Of a stretch of DNA of 5,354 nt, positions 3,231-5,354 are shown piece after piece (within the stretch, counting starts at the first letter, position 1; the number at the start of each line of letters is the position of its first letter). The stretch is from Dehalococcoidia bacterium (lineage in GTDB: Bacteria; Chloroflexota; Dehalococcoidia; UBA2247), in the NCBI GenBank assembly GCA_021159955.1, contig JAGHDJ010000139.1:1-5354 (forward strand), read 5' to 3'. The notes beneath the pieces were generated by a model. It had not been told where the DNA came from. It was given only the letters and a program-made list of their open reading frames with translations, and searched no databases. The position numbers and the translations under genes were made by a program.

Positions 3231-5354
3231 ATGACAGAAATCCACATGCCAACTGAGACCTACGTCTCCTTTGACCTTGAGACCACGGGGCTGGACCCGG
3301 AAAAAGATAACATAATAGAGATAGGCGCCGTAAAATTTCGCGGCGAAGAAACACTGGACACATTCCACACCCTGGTCAACCCTCACACTGACTTCTCTTA
3401 TTATGTAAAGCGCTTGACAGGCATTAACTCCAGAGAACTGGAATCAGCTCCCGAATTCTCAGATGTTATTGGCGAGTTCACCTCATTCGTAGATGACCAT
3501 ATTATGATAGGACAAAGCCTGAAATTTGACCTCAAATTCCTTGCCGCTCAGGGAATAAACCCAACTAATAATTTCTATGACACGCTGGATATGGCAAAGC
3601 TGCTTCTCTCGCAGGTCGCCAGCTACAGTCTTGGCTCACTGGCAGTACATCTGAAAATCACGCAGGACACGCCACACCGTGCCCTCCCCGATGCACTGCT
3701 CACCAGAGATGTCTTCCTTGCCCTGCTGAAAAGGGCAGAGCATCTCGACCCTGAACTTATATCGCACATAGTGAACCTCACGGCAAGCACGGGATGGACA
3801 CTGCGCCCGCTGTTCAAAAAGATATACCAGCAAAAAATGCAGGGCTCACCTGACTGGAAAGATACACCCATCGAGAGTAAGCGAAAATTTACCGCTCATT
3901 ACCCTCCCCTCCGCAATGAGAAAACGTCGGAAGAGATAACACCGCTGGATATAGAATACCTGACAGGCATACTGGAAAGCGGCGGTGCACTGGATAAAGC
4001 TCTACCCGCATTTGAACACCGCGAGGGACAGATATCAATGATGCGCGAGATAGCCCGCGCTATGAACACTGAAAAACACCTCATAGTCGAGGCGGGCACG
4101 GGGACGGGCAAGTCAATCGCCTATCTCCTGCCAGCGGCAATCTTCGCCTCACGGAATCAGACCCCTGTTGTCATTTCCACCAATACCATAAACCTGCAGG
4201 AACAGCTGATTGATAAAGATATACCCATCCTGACAAAGGCGCTGGGGTTATCAGGAAAAATCAGGGCAACAGCCCTGAAAGGACGCAATAACTACCTCTG
4301 CCTCAGACGATGGGCTTCATTTCAGCAAAAGCAGACCTTTTCTGGCGAGGAAATGAGCTTCCTCCTGCGCCTGCTGATATGGACACAATCCACCACAAGC
4401 GGAGACCGCTCGGAGCTAAACCTCAACTGGACAGAGGACTCCATATGGCAGCAGGTATGTGCTCAGTCAGATAACTGCCTCACAAAACGATGCTCCTACC
4501 ATCAGCGAGGAGACTGCTTCCTTTACCGTATTCGTCAGAAAGCGGCAGCAGCACATCTGGTGGTGGTAAACCACGCACTGCTGACATCAGACTTGACGAC
4601 AGAGGGTAAATTAATCCCATCATACAATTACCTCATCATTGATGAAGCCCACCACCTTGAGGAAAGGGTTACTGAGCAGCTCGGATTCAGAATAAACCAG
4701 TATAGCATCCTGAAACACCTGGGTCTCATCAGCCGCAGGATAAGCAAAAAAGCTCACAGCGGCTTGCTCTCAAACATCAGCCTCCAGATAAGGAGCAACT
4801 CGCTTTCCCCCGCAGAGCGCAGACAGATAGAACAGAAAATCAGCGAGCTGGAGGAATATGTCGAGGATTCATCCAGTCACATCTACGACTTCTTTGACCA
4901 AGCTCTCCTCTTCATTGAGCACAACACCAAAAAACAGGGCGACTACGAGCGCCGTCTGCGGCTGACTCCGGTAATGCGAACCCAGATGACAGAAGAAGGG
5001 CTGCTGCTCCCGTGGCAAAAACTGAAGGCAATACTCACAGACATAGAGACAACGCTGAAACAACTCCACTTCGCCATACAGGACGCCCCCTTCAGCGATA
5101 CCCCAGATTATGTCAATTTAATGACCGAGTTTTCCTCCATCAGTCAGTCACATACCAAACTGCTCTACGAGATGAATTCAATAATCTCAGAACCAGAAGA
5201 GAACAGCATCTACTGGCTCACCTACAGGGAAAATAGCGGCGACAACTCCCAATCATCTCTGCCGCAAGGCAACAGCAGCTTTCCCAATCTCACCCCCACA
5301 AACGATAACGCCAGCAATAATTCCTCCACACACAACAGCCCTACCTCCCCCCCC
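3231..5354 (+). CDS. DnaQ-type 3'-5' exonuclease fused to DinG/XPD-type superfamily 2 helicase, 3' end outside the window
   Basis: The reading frame stays open for 708 codons to the window edge, so the C-terminal helicase motifs are missing. Residues 11-160 are a DEDDh exonuclease: SFDLETTG (D15, E17), IGQSLKFDLKFL (D100) and HRALPDA (H149, D154). After a linker, the helicase part shows HREGQ (263-267, Q-like motif), Walker A GTGTGKS (289-295), STNTINLQEQL (motif Ia), VVVNHALLTSDL (N447, H448) and the DEAH box IIDEAHHLEE (471-474). Cys357 in KGRNNYLC with Cys416, Cys421 and Cys429 fits the XPD/DinG 4Fe-4S cluster; Cys410 is an extra. Such enzymes are ATP-dependent 5'-3' helicases acting on repair or replication intermediates, and the exonuclease would trim 3' ends. 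ATG 3231 has only a weak AGAAG upstream; Met6 (3246) is an alternative start. A Ser/Asn/Thr/Pro-rich stretch begins near residue 668. Confidence 0.93.
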   Translation, partial: MTEIHMPTETYVSFDLETTGLDPEKDNIIEIGAVKFRGEETLDTFHTLVNPHTDFSYYVKRLTGINSRELESAPEFSDVIGEFTSFVDDHIMIGQSLKFDLKFLAAQGINPTNNFYDTLDMAKLLLSQVASYSLGSLAVHLKITQDTPHRALPDALLTRDVFLALLKRAEHLDPELISHIVNLTASTGWTLRPLFKKIYQQKMQGSPDWKDTPIESKRKFTAHYPPLRNEKTSEEITPLDIEYLTGILESGGALDKALPAFEHREGQISMMREIARAMNTEKHLIVEAGTGTGKSIAYLLPAAIFASRNQTPVVISTNTINLQEQLIDKDIPILTKALGLSGKIRATALKGRNNYLCLRRWASFQQKQTFSGEEMSFLLRLLIWTQSTTSGDRSELNLNWTEDSIWQQVCAQSDNCLTKRCSYHQRGDCFLYRIRQKAAAAHLVVVNHALLTSDLTTEGKLIPSYNYLIIDEAHHLEERVTEQLGFRINQYSILKHLGLISRRISKKAHSGLLSNISLQIRSNSLSPAERRQIEQKISELEEYVEDSSSHIYDFFDQALLFIEHNTKKQGDYERRLRLTPVMRTQMTEEGLLLPWQKLKAILTDIETTLKQLHFAIQDAPFSDTPDYVNLMTEFSSISQSHTKLLYEMNSIISEPEENSIYWLTYRENSGDNSQSSLPQGNSSFPNLTPTNDNASNNSSTHNSPTSPP
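5232..5354 (+). other. Low-complexity Ser/Asn/Thr/Pro-rich segment inside the helicase
   Basis: Residues 668-708 of the helicase, to the window edge, contain 30 Ser, Asn, Thr or Pro among 41, with clusters such as NASNNSSTHNSPTSPP and a run of eight C at the DNA end. It follows YWLTYRE, the place where DinG relatives normally pass from the Arch region to the APL-containing strand of the second helicase domain. It looks like a disordered insertion. How far it extends cannot be seen. Confidence 0.6.

Noticed and set aside
5012..5236. 74-codon + strand frame within the helicase, as possible evidence of a frameshift
   Set aside because: The dnaQ-dinG frame remains open through the whole stretch with helicase-like sequence up to YWLTYRE, so there is no sign of a shift.
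1..5354. A new defence, mobile or biosynthetic system
   Set aside because: All genes belong to known housekeeping or repair families, all on one strand. The only unexplained material is intergenic repeats, reported as findings.

Overview
The window looks like ordinary bacterial chromosome, with every recognisable gene on the + strand. It holds the small signal recognition particle RNA (ffs), rsmA/ksgA (16S rRNA dimethyltransferase), ispE (a kinase of the MEP isoprenoid pathway), a small VTT/DedA-type membrane protein, and a DnaQ-type exonuclease fused to a DinG/XPD-type helicase that runs off the right edge. A short SRP RNA without an Alu domain, the MEP pathway and an exonuclease-DinG fusion that keeps Fe-S cysteines would fit a Chloroflexota (Dehalococcoidia-like) genome. 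That placement is from memory of the families and is tentative; base composition is intermediate and not diagnostic.

Layout: 1-79 has only small dyads upstream of ffs. The SRP RNA core is at about 80-176. rsmA is 286-1173. A 76-base gap follows, holding a degenerate AGAAC/GTAAC-type repeat and a good -10 box, then ispE at 1250-2122. A 61-base AT-rich gap leads to the membrane protein gene (2184-2795), the only gene here with a clear Shine-Dalgarno sequence. The 435-base gap 2796-3230 has no credible gene. It is filled by several decayed copies of a palindromic intergenic repeat (ends resembling GTCATTGCGAG and GCAATCTC), and then by a second block of the AGAAC/GTAAC repeat just ahead of the dnaQ-dinG gene (3231 to the edge, 708 codons seen).

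The genes do not form one pathway. They cover co-translational protein targeting, ribosome maturation, isoprenoid synthesis, membrane transport or lipid handling, and DNA repair. ispE and dnaQ-dinG each have a -10-like hexamer ending exactly 9 bases before the start codon and no convincing Shine-Dalgarno sequence, which suggests separate and possibly leaderless transcripts.

I see no phage, CRISPR, toxin-antitoxin or defence module. The features that deserve attention are the two intergenic repeat families, one of which supplies the last codons and stop of rsmA, a perfect dyad abutting the ispE -10 box, and a Ser/Asn/Thr/Pro-rich low-complexity stretch interrupting the helicase near the right edge.
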